From positions 930,001 through 994,000 of the forward strand of contig NZ_JAUHLN010000002.1 of the NCBI RefSeq assembly GCF_030412265.1: 64,000 bases of DNA. The letters run 5' to 3'. The translations under genes and the position numbers were made by a program. The notes below the pieces were generated by a model, which saw nothing but the letters and a program-made list of their open reading frames with translations, did no database searches and was not told where the DNA came from. Positions 25,723-35,883 of the stretch are shown one piece after another (within the stretch, counting starts at the first letter, position 1; every line of letters starts with the position of its first letter). The DNA is from Fictibacillus terranigra. GTDB taxonomy: Bacteria; Bacillota; Bacilli; Bacillales; Fictibacillaceae.

Positions 25723-28419
25723 CTATTTCAGGAAGGGTTGAGCTAAACTTAAAACCCTGTAGTCTTTTGTTTCGTAAGACGCTAGCAATACATAGCGTTT
25801 CGTTGGTTCTGATAGATTAAAAGTAATGGCCTTTGTCTCATTATTGGCAAAACGAAGACCGGTCTTTTGCTCAACCACTTTCTGCTTTACCGGATCCCAT
25901 ACAAAGAAGTTAGCACATCCCTTCACTGATGCCTTACCTTTAAAGGTAACTTTCCCATCTTTCTTCAATGGTTTACCCACTATTTTCAAACTATCTTTAG
26001 GGGCTGGGATACCGCTTGCCAGCGGAACATGGTTATGTGCGGATTGCAAAATGGACTGTGGCGACAAAAGGCTTTTAGCTACATCTTGAGGTATTTGCGG
26101 TTCTTGAGTTCGGTCAGGTATAGACTTATCCGGAGTAAACCCTTCCATGATTCCATGCCCCCAGCGGTATGGGTCACCCTGAACTCCTCCCCACGTCGAC
26201 CATCCTAGTCGTGTTTGACCGGTTTTATCCTGAGTATCTGAATCGTAAATGAACACATTCGTGCTCATATGCTCGGGGTCAATAGGTGCCGGCAAAGCTG
26301 TATATGGTACTTTCACCTCAAGGGTATAGCCATTGTAATGACTAGGATCAATTTTTGAAGCCACTTTCATCCCAGGAGCGGTTTCACTCACTGGTCCTTG
26401 GAAGTTATCAGCATCTCGATAGGCTGCCGGACCTCCTTCTTTTGTAATCGGGAAGACTCCTACTTTAAACGTACTTGATGTATTTTCGGAGTTTCCTTTA
26501 GGATCGATTGCGATTTCAACAGAGTCTGTTCGCCAGTGCCGTTTCGCATCTTCTTTTGGCAGAACGGTTCCTAATACATCATCCTGAACATTCACTAATA
26601 CATTCAATCCTTCACTGTCCCATGACAGTTTGGCATTTCCTGAAGCGTCTTTCGATGAATCCAATGGCTGACCTTCCCAAATCCGGCTTAGATCGATATC
26701 ACCGTCTGGGTACTCTCCTGCTTCTTCTGTTCCATCAATTTTAGGTGCTTGTTTCGCTTGATTAATTTTTGTCACGGGAACTAAATTAATCGCTGCTTTC
26801 GTGGAAGTAACCACACCATCCGTTTTCGTTTGAACCGTAAACGGATAGTCCCCCCCATCATTGGAAGTTGGCAGCATTGGATTGTTATTTGTAATTTTGA
26901 AATGAACCGTTCTAGTTTCCCCGCTTTTGAAGGTGTAAGGCATAACCGATTCCTCAGCTTTAAATCCAGCAGGCAGTGTCAAGGCCACCTCACCAGTTTT
27001 TTCAGTCTTACTATGATTGGTCACATTGATTCCAATCTCTTTTGTTTCCCCAGTTCCCATTGAGAAAACAGGCGTAATTAAGTTCTCTAACTGCTGAACT
27101 TGATGTTCTTTTGTCCAATCTTTAAATTGTTGTACATGAGGCAGTGGCTTTAGATTTCCTTCCACGATTGGTACCGCTTTCAAAACCTTTCTCACTGCTC
27201 CCTCTTTTTTACCGGCCTTAAGATCAAGCTTTATCTCATAGCGTTTTAGATCTGGATTGTGCGGAACATTGACCTCAAACGTAAACGGTTTGGTTTCTCC
27301 TATTTTTATCAGCTTTACCTGTTGAGCTTTCGTGGCTTTCCAACCATCTGGGACACCGAGATTTAACGAAGCATTTTTAATCAAAGAGTTGGAATTATTT
27401 TTTATTGTTGCTTTCACTTTGATGGATTGATCCGAGGTTACTTCATAAGTTGAAGACATGGATAACTGTACGCCCAGTGGAAGTCCATTTGCTTTTTTAA
27501 ACAAGGCTCCCTCCAATAAATCATTTGATTGTGGCTTACCTGAAGTTGTCGGCACCCTACTGTCAAACTCAGTAAAATAATCACAGCTTAACTCGTTAGG
27601 ATCTGAGGGGGCATCTTGAAATGTCGCCCAACCTTGGGACTTATACATTCTTTGCGCTTCTCGTTCAACCTGTGCCCAGCTTTTATCATACTTCTCAGAT
27701 TCTCTGCCGCTCCAGACTCCATACACTTTGTCCGTTGATTCATCAGGAACAAAACTCGACTCGCATTTCTCTCCATTCATCCCTTTTCCACTCGCTCCGC
27801 GATAAACAATCTTCTTTGCCTCCCATGGCTTTAACCCTTCTATATTGAGTTGCTCGGGAAACATTTTGGGATCGGCTGCGGCATAAAAGGCTTCGACGGC
27901 CATCCGGGCGGCATATTGATGATGTCCATGGTTCCCCGGTGTTGGCGAGGGATTCATGGTAAAGAGGACTTCCGGCTTAGTCATGCGGATGGTCCTTACT
28001 ACTTTTTCCAGAGTGGAATCATGTTCCCATACCTTTTCAGTCAACGGAGCACTCACATTATAGTAAAAATCCACTTTATCGAGATTAAAAACATTCTCAA
28101 TTCCTGCAAGATCCACTGCCTTTCGTTCTTCCTTTTCACGCAGCAAACCGAGCGAACTGCCTTCTTCAGGGCCTACTGCATTTCCACCACCTTCGCCACG
28201 CGTTATGGTCATCACACCCATCTTATATCCATAATCTTCGATCCACTGTCCATAGGTAGACAGTCCTCCTGCCTCGTCATCGGGATGAGCACCAATAAAC
28301 AGCATGTCCAGATCCAAAGGATTCTCTTTTTTCGCTGCATGACTTGTGGTAGCAGGCAGCAGACCGCAAACTAATAAAACCGAACTAACTACACTTAACA
28401 CTTTCGACTTTGTACGCAT
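25723..28419 (-). CDS. Secreted PIG-L deacetylase with NEW3-like and CBM9-like domains
   Basis: About 898 residues. The ATG at 28419 follows GAGGAG; a signal peptide ends near THAAK-type residues (SHAA, ~26-29). Residues ~37-300 are a PIG-L/LmbE deacetylase with the zinc motif AHPDDE (44-49) and a second His cluster, GNHGHHQ (~162-168). Then come Ig-like NEW3-type domains (NVPHNPDLKRYEIKLDLKAG, INVTNHSKTEKTGEVALTL), a CBM9-like/DOMON-like sugar-binding domain (~570-775, with TDSVEIAIDPKG), and a C-terminal beta domain. PIG-L enzymes remove N-acetyl groups from GlcNAc-containing substrates. Its promoter carries the same operator as the sugar operon, so it probably pre-treats the imported sugar outside the cell. 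Confidence 0.85.
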   Translation of the reverse strand: MRTKSKVLSVVSSVLLVCGLLPATTSHAAKKENPLDLDMLFIGAHPDDEAGGLSTYGQWIEDYGYKMGVMTITRGEGGGNAVGPEEGSSLGLLREKEERKAVDLAGIENVFNLDKVDFYYNVSAPLTEKVWEHDSTLEKVVRTIRMTKPEVLFTMNPSPTPGNHGHHQYAARMAVEAFYAAADPKMFPEQLNIEGLKPWEAKKIVYRGASGKGMNGEKCESSFVPDESTDKVYGVWSGRESEKYDKSWAQVEREAQRMYKSQGWATFQDAPSDPNELSCDYFTEFDSRVPTTSGKPQSNDLLEGALFKKANGLPLGVQLSMSSTYEVTSDQSIKVKATIKNNSNSLIKNASLNLGVPDGWKATKAQQVKLIKIGETKPFTFEVNVPHNPDLKRYEIKLDLKAGKKEGAVRKVLKAVPIVEGNLKPLPHVQQFKDWTKEHQVQQLENLITPVFSMGTGETKEIGINVTNHSKTEKTGEVALTLPAGFKAEESVMPYTFKSGETRTVHFKITNNNPMLPTSNDGGDYPFTVQTKTDGVVTSTKAAINLVPVTKINQAKQAPKIDGTEEAGEYPDGDIDLSRIWEGQPLDSSKDASGNAKLSWDSEGLNVLVNVQDDVLGTVLPKEDAKRHWRTDSVEIAIDPKGNSENTSSTFKVGVFPITKEGGPAAYRDADNFQGPVSETAPGMKVASKIDPSHYNGYTLEVKVPYTALPAPIDPEHMSTNVFIYDSDTQDKTGQTRLGWSTWGGVQGDPYRWGHGIMEGFTPDKSIPDRTQEPQIPQDVAKSLLSPQSILQSAHNHVPLASGIPAPKDSLKIVGKPLKKDGKVTFKGKASVKGCANFFVWDPVKQKVVEQKTGLRFANNETKAITFNLSEPTKRYVLLASYETKDYRVLSLAQPFLK

Positions 28420-28534
28420 TCTTCTTCTCCTCTCCAATATTTGGTCATCCAAACTAAGCAAAGAGACGGATATTACGTATTTTTTTCACCTTCTTTCTTT
28501 TTTTGTTATGATCTTATATGTAGAATTCAACATG

Positions 28535-28549
28535 ATGTTATAACAAATT
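28535..28549 (-). promoter_or_regulatory. GntR operator candidate upstream of the PIG-L gene
   Basis: Minus-strand AATTTGTTATAACAT contains a perfect palindrome TGTTATAACA and matches the sites at 25621 and 28689. It lies ~115 bp upstream of the PIG-L start. Confidence 0.55.
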
Positions 28550-28666
28550 AAATTGTAACCGTAGAGCCTTTTTTCGTCAATTTAATATTTAGAAATTTTA
28601 GTTTATTTGTTCGAGTTTCTTACTTGGACGCGAAATTAGACCGTCTAATAAATTTTTTAACTATTA

Positions 28667-28695
28667 AATAAATTTGTAAATGGCAATAAATTTGT
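28667..28695 (+). repeat. Direct repeat AATAAATTTGT x2
   Basis: The 11-mer occurs at 28667-28677 and 28685-28695, 18 bp apart. The second copy runs into an operator-like site. The spacing of nearly two helical turns may allow two regulator dimers on one face. Confidence 0.45.
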
Positions 28696-28703
28696 TGTAA
28701 CAT
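28689..28703 (+). promoter_or_regulatory. GntR operator candidate upstream of its own gene
   Basis: AATTTGTTGTAACAT is the third copy of the TGTwrTAACA motif, 43 bp before the regulator's start codon, suggesting autoregulation. Confidence 0.55.
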
Positions 28704-28745
28704 ATGTATACATCTATTTTGTATGAGACTAATCGGAGTGAGAAT

Positions 28746-29480
28746 ATGATAAATAAAAACCCGGGCACCGCCTTATATTATTTGATCAAAGAAAAGCTTT
28801 TAGAGCTAATTAAAAATGAAACCTATCAGGTAGGAAGCCAATTACCTACAGAATCCGAATTATGTCAGATGTTCGAGGTCAGCCGCACAACCATCCGGCT
28901 GGCTTTGCAACAATTGGAAATTGACGGTAAAATTCATCGTGTTCAAGGAAAAGGAACCTTTGTTTCCAAGCCTAAAATCAATGAGGCTCTCTCCCAAAAC
29001 ATAAAAAGCTTTTCCGAGCAAATGAAAGACGCCGGTCTAGTGTCTTACTCAAAAGTCCTTAGCTTAGATGTCATCCCGGCCTATTTTTCTTTAGCTCAAG
29101 CTCTTGAAATTAAAGAAGATGATCCAGTGATTAAGTTGGTACGTTTGCGATATGGAGGAACAGAACCGCTTCAGCATTCCACATCGTTTATCCCTTGGAA
29201 GGTTGCTCCAAGTTTGATCCAGGAGGATTGTTCAGGTTCTTTATTCCAATTGTTGAGAACCAAATTCGAGGTGGATATATACAGATCTGTGGAATCAATT
29301 GAACCTATCATAACCAACCAAACAATGAGTGAATTGTTGAACATTCCAGCAGGATCTCCTTCGTTTTTATTGGAGTCGGTCACATATACAACTAAAGATT
29401 TACCAATCGAACTTTCCTCTAGTGTCGTTCGTGGAGATCGTTCGAAATTTGTAATGGAGAGGTACTATATGAACAAGTAA
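28746..29480 (+). CDS. GntR-family (HutC/UTRA) transcriptional regulator
   Basis: 244 residues from the ATG at 28746, preceded by GGAGTGAG; a longer frame to 28704 has no good site. The winged helix spans ~10-72 with VGSQLPTESELCQMFEVSRTTIRLALQQLEIDG and IHRVQGKGTFV. The C-terminal UTRA domain (~95-240) binds a small sugar phosphate in relatives such as NagR/YvoA. It is divergent from the PIG-L gene and next to the sugar operon. Three shared operator-like sites make it the likely repressor of both, relieved by an amino-sugar phosphate. Confidence 0.9.
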   Translation: MINKNPGTALYYLIKEKLLELIKNETYQVGSQLPTESELCQMFEVSRTTIRLALQQLEIDGKIHRVQGKGTFVSKPKINEALSQNIKSFSEQMKDAGLVSYSKVLSLDVIPAYFSLAQALEIKEDDPVIKLVRLRYGGTEPLQHSTSFIPWKVAPSLIQEDCSGSLFQLLRTKFEVDIYRSVESIEPIITNQTMSELLNIPAGSPSFLLESVTYTTKDLPIELSSSVVRGDRSKFVMERYYMNK

Positions 29481-29498
29481 GATGCACTTTTCACAAAA

Positions 29499-29526
29499 AA
29501 GAAGCTCATTACTACTGAGCTTCTTA
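29499..29526 (+). terminator. Terminator of the GntR gene
   Basis: AAGAAGCTCA pairs perfectly with TGAGCTTCTT; the following T tract (AGTTTTC) is weak. Confidence 0.6.
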
Positions 29527-29747
29527 GTTTTCATATTTTCATTAAATAATGGAGTGTACTCTCTTTTTGTTCCAATGTAGAACTTTTTTAAAATGGAGGT
29601 AAGGGTTACTCTCTAGAAGCAACTTCTTTATGTGAATACCACTTTGAACCTTAGCAAGCTCAGGTTCTACTGCTTGAACCGCACTCTGTGCTATATCCGA
29701 TAGCTTTTCCACAAGAGAACAAGCAAAGCTGTTATTATCAGATCACA

Positions 29748-30539
29748 TTAGTTACTTTCTGGCCAGATTTTCGCCCCTGGTTCAAGAAGCCATTTATGTT
29801 CTTCCTCCATAATGCGATCCGTCCAAGGATTTTGGTCTAAGTGGCGGATCATCCAGCAAAAATACATGGCATATCCGGGTGCCGTTGCCTGAGGATGATC
29901 AAGCTCCCCGGGTATGGTGATATAGCTGTTATGCTCCACACGGTAAGCTTCAGGACCGACCATGGCACAGCCGAACCCTTGGGGTTTGTTAAACCGGTAA
30001 TAATAAACTTCCGGCTGATCATGATGATGGGGAGGATAGCTGGACCAGCGGCCGGGATAGGAAATGACTTCCCCGATGACTAGATTGGAATATGGAGCAT
30101 TCGTGTAGTCGAAAATGGTACGGATCACGCGCTCAGCAGTACCGTTCCAGACTCCTTCCCCTGCCACTGTGCTTTGGCAATCCTCAGGTGTATACAGCCT
30201 GGGTTCAAATTCTTTCTCATTATCTGTTTTTTGCAGGAGCACTTCACTGGCGGATTGTGCCGTAATCTTCACTTCCACGCCTTTTGGGACATGCAGGCAC
30301 CATGGGTCTTCTTCAAAAAGGCATTCCCGCTCAATCAACCGGGATTCTCCATTCCATTCCAGCACGACTTTCCCTTCAAGAAGAAGAACGGCTGCCTCTT
30401 TTTCTTCGTCCAAAAGAACCTGTTCACTTCCTTCAGATAAAGTGTAGATCCCAATATCCTGAAGCATATCCGTATGCTTTGTTTTCATGTCGGTAATCGT
30501 AGTATAGCCTTCCTTTAATTCTCCAAGTTTCTCATACAT
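29748..30539 (-). CDS. iolB: 5-deoxy-glucuronate isomerase IolB
   Basis: Converts 5-deoxyglucuronate to 2-deoxy-5-keto-gluconate in inositol catabolism. The 263-residue cupin shows the family blocks LGIYTLSEG-like DIGIYTLSEGSEQ, GEVISYPGRWSSYPPHHHD with the metal-binding His cluster, QPEVYYYRF and a GELDHPQATAPGYAMYF block near the C-terminus. Last gene of the iol operon. No terminator is evident in the ~200 bp that follow. Confidence 0.95.
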   Translation of the reverse strand: MYEKLGELKEGYTTITDMKTKHTDMLQDIGIYTLSEGSEQVLLDEEKEAAVLLLEGKVVLEWNGESRLIERECLFEEDPWCLHVPKGVEVKITAQSASEVLLQKTDNEKEFEPRLYTPEDCQSTVAGEGVWNGTAERVIRTIFDYTNAPYSNLVIGEVISYPGRWSSYPPHHHDQPEVYYYRFNKPQGFGCAMVGPEAYRVEHNSYITIPGELDHPQATAPGYAMYFCWMIRHLDQNPWTDRIMEEEHKWLLEPGAKIWPESN

Positions 30540-30551
30540 GCTGTTACCCTC

Positions 30552-31388
30552 CTATAATCGCCCGTCACTTTTGAACATGCGCATATGGCGTTTCACATTT
30601 TCTGCCGCGGCCGCAGTTACCTGTTCATGGTAAGAAAAGTAATCCGTAAAGGGCGCATTCTTATTCACCGTACTAACCACTTGGTTAAACGTTGCGGTAG
30701 CCACATTAATTTTGCGGATGCCAAGCCCGATGCTTTTTCTGAAACCATCCTCGGAAATTCCCGAACCACCATGAAGTACAAGCGGAACATCTACCTCATT
30801 ATGGATTTCTTCAAGACGGTCAAAGCGCAGCCGAGGTTCCCCATTGTACACTCCGTGTGCATTGCCAATCGCTACGGCTAAAGCATCAATCTCTGTTGCA
30901 GCCGTGAATGCTTGAGCCTCTTTTACACCGGTCAGCAGGACTTCGAGATCTACTGAACCATCTTCACTTCCGCCGACCTGTCCCAGTTCCGCCTCAATCG
31001 TTGCCCCGTATTCCCTGGCAAGTGCAGCCATTTTTTTGGTTTGAGCGATGTTTTCGTTCAGGGAATAATGAGAACCATCGTACATTACAGAGGAAAAACC
31101 GGTTTCAAGCGCCTCATGGATTTTTTCTTCCGACAGTCCATGATCAAAATGAACGGCTACCGGAACCGCTGCTTCTTTTGCCGCCGCCACCATTGCTGGC
31201 CCGATTAAGTGCAGCGGAGAGTGCTTCAACCTCACTTCTGCAATCTGCAAAATCAGCGGAGACCGGAGTTCTTCAGCGGCAGAGACCGCACCCATAATCA
31301 TTTCCATGCTGGCCACACTAAATGCCCCTACCCCGTATCGATGTTCCTCCGCATGAGCCAATATTTCTTTCATTTTTACTAATGGCAT
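30552..31388 (-). CDS. iolJ: DKGP aldolase IolJ
   Basis: Class II aldolase that splits 2-deoxy-5-keto-gluconate 6-phosphate into DHAP and malonate semialdehyde. 278 residues with GVGAFSVASMEMI at the N-terminus, VAVHFDHGLS (zinc His and catalytic Asp), VMYDGSHYSL, EAELGQVGG, AVAIGNAHGVY and LVLHGGSGIS. The close relative fructose-bisphosphate aldolase is excluded mainly by the operon. Ends 12 bp before iolB. Confidence 0.92.
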   Translation of the reverse strand: MPLVKMKEILAHAEEHRYGVGAFSVASMEMIMGAVSAAEELRSPLILQIAEVRLKHSPLHLIGPAMVAAAKEAAVPVAVHFDHGLSEEKIHEALETGFSSVMYDGSHYSLNENIAQTKKMAALAREYGATIEAELGQVGGSEDGSVDLEVLLTGVKEAQAFTAATEIDALAVAIGNAHGVYNGEPRLRFDRLEEIHNEVDVPLVLHGGSGISEDGFRKSIGLGIRKINVATATFNQVVSTVNKNAPFTDYFSYHEQVTAAAAENVKRHMRMFKSDGRL

Positions 31389-31438
31389 AATAACCTCCTT
31401 GGCTGACCATTCTTCCTCGACTTTTTTATGCGGTCCTC

Positions 31439-32335
31439 TTACAGACCGCTTTGCTCTTTTATATACCGCCGTGCTTTGACTGCATATTCAAAAGGATTGG
31501 CCATGGAAGGGTCTTGTTCTGCCTCTACGACAAACCAGCCATTATAGCCTGCTTTATCGAGCTCTTCAAACACTGGCTTGAAGTCGATTACTCCATCTCC
31601 CGGTACGGTAAACACACCATTCTTTACAGCCTGAAGAAAGCTCATCTTTTGTTCCCGCACAGCATATGCAGTTTCCATGCGCACATCCTTTAAGTGAACA
31701 TGATGAATTCGGTCCATGTGCTTCTTCAAAACATGGATAGGATCCTCGCCCGAAAACACCAGATGCCCTGTATCGTATAAAAGCGACACTTTTCCAGGAT
31801 CCGTTTCGGCCATCAGGCGATCGATTTCGTCTGTCGTTTGAACGCCTGTACCCATGTGGTGATGGTAAACAATTTTCATGCCTTTTTCTGCCGCAATATC
31901 CCCAAGCCTGTGCAGTCCGGCCACCAATAACTCCCATTCGCTTTCTGTAAAGACCGGCTTTTGTTCAAACAACGGTGTTTCCATCTGCCCTTGTATGCTG
32001 TTCCCCTGTTCTGAAACAACGATGACTTTTGCACCCATTTCATGCAAAAAGTCTCGATGTCCCTTGAAGGCGGCGATGTTTTCTTCCAGCGGTCTGGATG
32101 TCAGGAACGCGCTGAACCAGGCGCTCGCAATTTCCAGCCCACGCAGGTGGAGCGCTTTTTTCAATACCTCAGGATCTCGCGGATACTTATTGCCCACTTC
32201 GCTTCCCGTAAATCCGGAAAGGGCCATTTCACTGATGCATTGCTCAAAGGTAATTTCTCCGCCAAGCTCCGGCAAATCATCATTGGTCCAGCCGATGGGT
32301 GCGATCCCTAGCTTTACTCGATTGTTCTCAAACAT
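31439..32335 (-). CDS. iolE: Inosose dehydratase IolE
   Basis: Dehydrates 2-keto-myo-inositol to the diketone used by IolD. A 298-residue xylose-isomerase-like TIM barrel: [19 protein letters not shown] at the N-terminus, [23 protein letters not shown] (metal His), [21 protein letters not shown] and [11 protein letters not shown]. Length and motifs match IolE of Bacilli. Confidence 0.95.
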   Translation of the reverse strand: MFENNRVKLGIAPIGWTNDDLPELGGEITFEQCISEMALSGFTGSEVGNKYPRDPEVLKKALHLRGLEIASAWFSAFLTSRPLEENIAAFKGHRDFLHEMGAKVIVVSEQGNSIQGQMETPLFEQKPVFTESEWELLVAGLHRLGDIAAEKGMKIVYHHHMGTGVQTTDEIDRLMAETDPGKVSLLYDTGHLVFSGEDPIHVLKKHMDRIHHVHLKDVRMETAYAVREQKMSFLQAVKNGVFTVPGDGVIDFKPVFEELDKAGYNGWFVVEAEQDPSMANPFEYAVKARRYIKEQSGL

Positions 32336-32366
32336 GATTCCTGCTCCCTTATTTATGTTTTGTTAT

Positions 32367-34286
32367 TTAATACGAGCGTGCTCTGGACAAATTTTCTTCT
32401 TTGTTATGAAAGGCAGATTTTATGCTTTCCTTATCCGATACCTCAGCTACCCCTACATGCCACCAAGAATCATAGCCGTGTGTCATCGTTTTCGGAAGCA
32501 CCTTAATGTCAATCAGCGTACTTGTGTTTTGCTCTTTCGAATCAAGGATGGCGGCTTCCAGCTCTTGTGCCGTTCGTACTGTATAGGTTTTAAGGCCATA
32601 GCCCTCTGCCACTTTTGCATAATCCACTCCCATTACAGGGCCATCGAGTTTACCTGTTTCTGGATTACGCCGGCGGAATTCCGTTCCAAAGCTCCCCATC
32701 CCATTTTCCATTTGCAGATTATTGATGCAGCCAAACCCGGAATTATCAAACAACAGAAGATTTATTTTTTTACCTTCCTGCAGGCTGGTCACAAGTTCAC
32801 TATGAAGCATTAAAAAGCTGCCATCGCCAACCATCGCATAAACTTCTTTTTCCGGCTCCGCCATCTTTGCGCCTAAAGCTCCTGCGATCTCGTAACCCAT
32901 GCAGGAATAGCCGTATTCCATGTTGTAGGTGTTCCGGCTTTTCGCTTTCCACATCCGCTGCAGATCTCCGGGGAGGCTTCCCGCTGCGCCGACAATAATC
33001 GCTTGAGAATCAATGAGCTCATTCACTTTTCCAATCACACTCGTTTGAGTTAAAGCCGAATCAAACAGCTCCCTGTATTCCGAAAGCTGATCATCGAGCT
33101 GTCCAGCAACCTCTGGTGTAAAACCTTCAGTCCAGGTTATTTCATGAAGGCGGTTCAGCTCTTTTTCCCAGCCTTCTTTTGCCTGGGCAATTTCGTTCTT
33201 ATAGCCTGAGCTGTAATCCCCCAGTGCTTCATCAATAGCGGTCAGCCCTGCCTGGGCATCGCTGACGACTTGAGCCGCGTCCAGTTTTGAAGCATGAAAT
33301 TCGGAAATATTGATGGTAAGTATTTCTGCTTCTGAGAAAAGTTGCTTGGATGCTGTTGTAAAATCCGTAAATCGGGTTCCCACGCCAATGATCAGATCGG
33401 CTTCTTTAGCCAGCGTGTTTGCCGCCGAATTTCCGGTTACACCGACTCCCCCCATGTTTAATGGGTGATCGCTTTCGATCCCGCTTTTGCCAGCCTGGGT
33501 TTCACCAAATGGGATGTTAAACTTCTCTGCAAACTGCCGGAAGGTTTCTGCTGCTTCTGAATAACGGACTCCTCCTCCAAAAATTAAAAACGGCTTCTTT
33601 TTGGATTGAATGAGCGCCGCAGCTTCATGAACACTTTCAACCGACGGCTGGCGGCGGCTGATGCGGTGAATGCGCTTGGCAAAAAAGCTTTCGGGAAAAT
33701 CCCATGCTTCACTCTGTACATCCTGCGGAAGCGCAATGGTGACCGCCCCTGAATCTGCCGCATTCGTAAGCACCCTCATGGCATTCAGCATGGCGGACAT
33801 CAGCTGCTCCGGACGGCTGACCCTGTCCCAATATTTGCTTACTGCACGGAAAGCATCATTGGTGGAAATAGACAAATCATGGGTTTGTTCAATCTGCTGC
33901 AGAACCGGATCCGGCTGGCGTGTCGCAAACACATCACCAGGCAGCAAAAGAACAGGGATATTATTTGCTGTGGCAGTGGCAGCAGCGGTTACCATGTTGG
34001 CTGCCCCCGGTCCGACAGATGAAGTGGCCGCCATGATCTGTTTGCGGTGCTTCTGCTTGGCATACGCCATTGCCGCATGGACCATTCCTTGTTCATTGCG
34101 CCCCTGATATACTTCCAATTCACCCGGATTCTCTTCCAGCGCCTGTCCAAGACCGAGTACATTTCCATGTCCAAAAATCGTAAAAATCCCTTTTACAAAC
34201 CGCTGCTGCACGCCATCGAAATCAATGTATTGCTCATTTAAAAATTTTATGAGGGCCTGTGCTGTAGTTAAACGGATGGTGTTCAC
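32367..34286 (-). CDS. iolD: THcHDO hydrolase IolD
   Basis: Thiamine-diphosphate enzyme that opens the ring of trihydroxycyclohexane-dione to 5-deoxyglucuronate. 639 residues. The N-terminal TPP domain includes [14 protein letters not shown] and the activating Glu region. The TPP-binding motif [29 protein letters not shown] lies at ~490. IolD links this operon to the thiamine operon at the left of the window by cofactor need only. Very close to B. subtilis IolD in pattern. Confidence 0.95.
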   Translation of the reverse strand: MNTIRLTTAQALIKFLNEQYIDFDGVQQRFVKGIFTIFGHGNVLGLGQALEENPGELEVYQGRNEQGMVHAAMAYAKQKHRKQIMAATSSVGPGAANMVTAAATATANNIPVLLLPGDVFATRQPDPVLQQIEQTHDLSISTNDAFRAVSKYWDRVSRPEQLMSAMLNAMRVLTNAADSGAVTIALPQDVQSEAWDFPESFFAKRIHRISRRQPSVESVHEAAALIQSKKKPFLIFGGGVRYSEAAETFRQFAEKFNIPFGETQAGKSGIESDHPLNMGGVGVTGNSAANTLAKEADLIIGVGTRFTDFTTASKQLFSEAEILTINISEFHASKLDAAQVVSDAQAGLTAIDEALGDYSSGYKNEIAQAKEGWEKELNRLHEITWTEGFTPEVAGQLDDQLSEYRELFDSALTQTSVIGKVNELIDSQAIIVGAAGSLPGDLQRMWKAKSRNTYNMEYGYSCMGYEIAGALGAKMAEPEKEVYAMVGDGSFLMLHSELVTSLQEGKKINLLLFDNSGFGCINNLQMENGMGSFGTEFRRRNPETGKLDGPVMGVDYAKVAEGYGLKTYTVRTAQELEAAILDSKEQNTSTLIDIKVLPKTMTHGYDSWWHVGVAEVSDKESIKSAFHNKEENLSRARSY

Positions 34287-34382
34287 TGAAAAGTCCCCTT
34301 TCCATTATGGTTTATCGTATATGTACAAAAGGGAAGCGGCATGGACCGCTCCGTCCCTCCACTTCCCAATTGGTCATTTGCA

Positions 34383-35846
34383 TTACTTCAAGTATCGAGC
34401 GGTGACCATTTTCTTCCTTGTATAAAATTCAACACCATCTGTGCCATTGGCGTGCAGGTCTCCATAGAAAGAGTCTTTGTAGCCGGAGAACGGGAAGAAA
34501 GCCATCGGAGCCGGAACACCAATGTTGATTCCAAGCATGCCAGCATCAATGGTTTCACGGAACTGCCGCACCGCTGATGCGCTGTCAGTGAATAAGCATG
34601 CACCGTTGGCAAAAGGAGAAGCGTTAGTAAATTCAACGGCATCCGCTAAGTCTTTCACACGCACAATGGAAAGGACGGGAGCGAAAATTTCGTCCTGCCA
34701 GATCTGCATATCCTGTGTTACACCTTCAAAGATAGTTGGTCCGACAAAATATCCTTTTCCGTTTACTGCTTCGTCGTTGCGGCCATCCCGTACTAAAACA
34801 GCTCCTTCTTCAACTCCCTTTTCGATGTATCCGATTGTACGCTGTTTATGGTTTTCCCTGATAACCGGGCCAAGGAAGACGCCTTCGTCAAGGCCATTGC
34901 CAATTCTGATCGCATCAGCCTCTTCTTTAAGCTTTGCAATTAATGCGTCGGCAACAGCATCTTCCACAACGACTACTGAAGCAGCCATGCACCGCTCACC
35001 GGCAGAACCAAAGGCAGCTCCCGTAATTTGTTGTGCTGCATTATTCAGATTGGCATCAGCAAGAACAATCGCATGGTTTTTCGCGCCGGAAAGGGCCTGG
35101 ACCCGCTTTAAGTTGGCGGATGCTGTTTTGTATACGTATTCTGCAACCGGCTGTGAACCCACGAAGGAAATCGCTTTGACCAGCTTGTGCTCCAAGAGGC
35201 CGTTAACGACGTCATGAGCTCCGTTCACTATATTTAACACACCATTTGGAAGGCCTGCTTCCACAAACAGTTCAACTAATCGCTGTGCAAGAAGAGGTGT
35301 CCGTTCGGATGGCTTCAGCACAAATGTATTTCCGCACGCGATGGCCAGAGGGAACATCCAGCATGGTACCATCATTGGGAAGTTAAATGGTGTAATACCG
35401 CCTACAACACCAATCGGATAGCGGTACATTCCGGACTCCAGGCCAGCCGCAATATCCGGCAGCTGTTTTCCCATCATTAAAGTCGGAATGCCTGCTGCAA
35501 ACTCCACACATTCAATTCCACGGAGAACTTCGCCGTGTGCTTCAACAAAGCTTTTACCATTTTCAATGGTTACGAGTCTTGCAAGCTCGTCCCAATGTTC
35601 CACCAGTAGCTGCTGGTACTTGAAAAGGATGCGCGCTCTTTTCGGGACAGCAACCTGGGACCAGCTTTCAAATGCTTCCTGTGCCGCCCTGACCGCTTTG
35701 TCCACTTCTTCCTTTGTAGAGATCGGAACAATAGCAAGCTCCTCTCCAGTTGCAGGATTGTATACTGCCTCCGTTTTATCTGAAGCCGATTCTACCCATT
35801 CTCCGCCAATAAAGTTTTTCAATGTTTTTACAGTAGTCGTTGCCAT
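34383..35846 (-). CDS. iolA: Methylmalonate/malonate-semialdehyde dehydrogenase IolA
   Basis: CoA-acylating aldehyde dehydrogenase that turns malonate semialdehyde into acetyl-CoA and CO2, the final step of inositol breakdown. 487 residues with [19 protein letters not shown], the NAD-binding [25 protein letters not shown] and catalytic Cys in [13 protein letters not shown]-terminal [18 protein letters not shown] is typical of MmsA/IolA. Here it follows iolC rather than opening the operon as in B. subtilis. Confidence 0.95.
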   Translation of the reverse strand: MATTTVKTLKNFIGGEWVESASDKTEAVYNPATGEELAIVPISTKEEVDKAVRAAQEAFESWSQVAVPKRARILFKYQQLLVEHWDELARLVTIENGKSFVEAHGEVLRGIECVEFAAGIPTLMMGKQLPDIAAGLESGMYRYPIGVVGGITPFNFPMMVPCWMFPLAIACGNTFVLKPSERTPLLAQRLVELFVEAGLPNGVLNIVNGAHDVVNGLLEHKLVKAISFVGSQPVAEYVYKTASANLKRVQALSGAKNHAIVLADANLNNAAQQITGAAFGSAGERCMAASVVVVEDAVADALIAKLKEEADAIRIGNGLDEGVFLGPVIRENHKQRTIGYIEKGVEEGAVLVRDGRNDEAVNGKGYFVGPTIFEGVTQDMQIWQDEIFAPVLSIVRVKDLADAVEFTNASPFANGACLFTDSASAVRQFRETIDAGMLGINIGVPAPMAFFPFSGYKDSFYGDLHANGTDGVEFYTRKKMVTARYLK

Positions 35847-35883
35847 TTTAGAAAACTCCTTTACTTTTATAATTTTTTATAAA

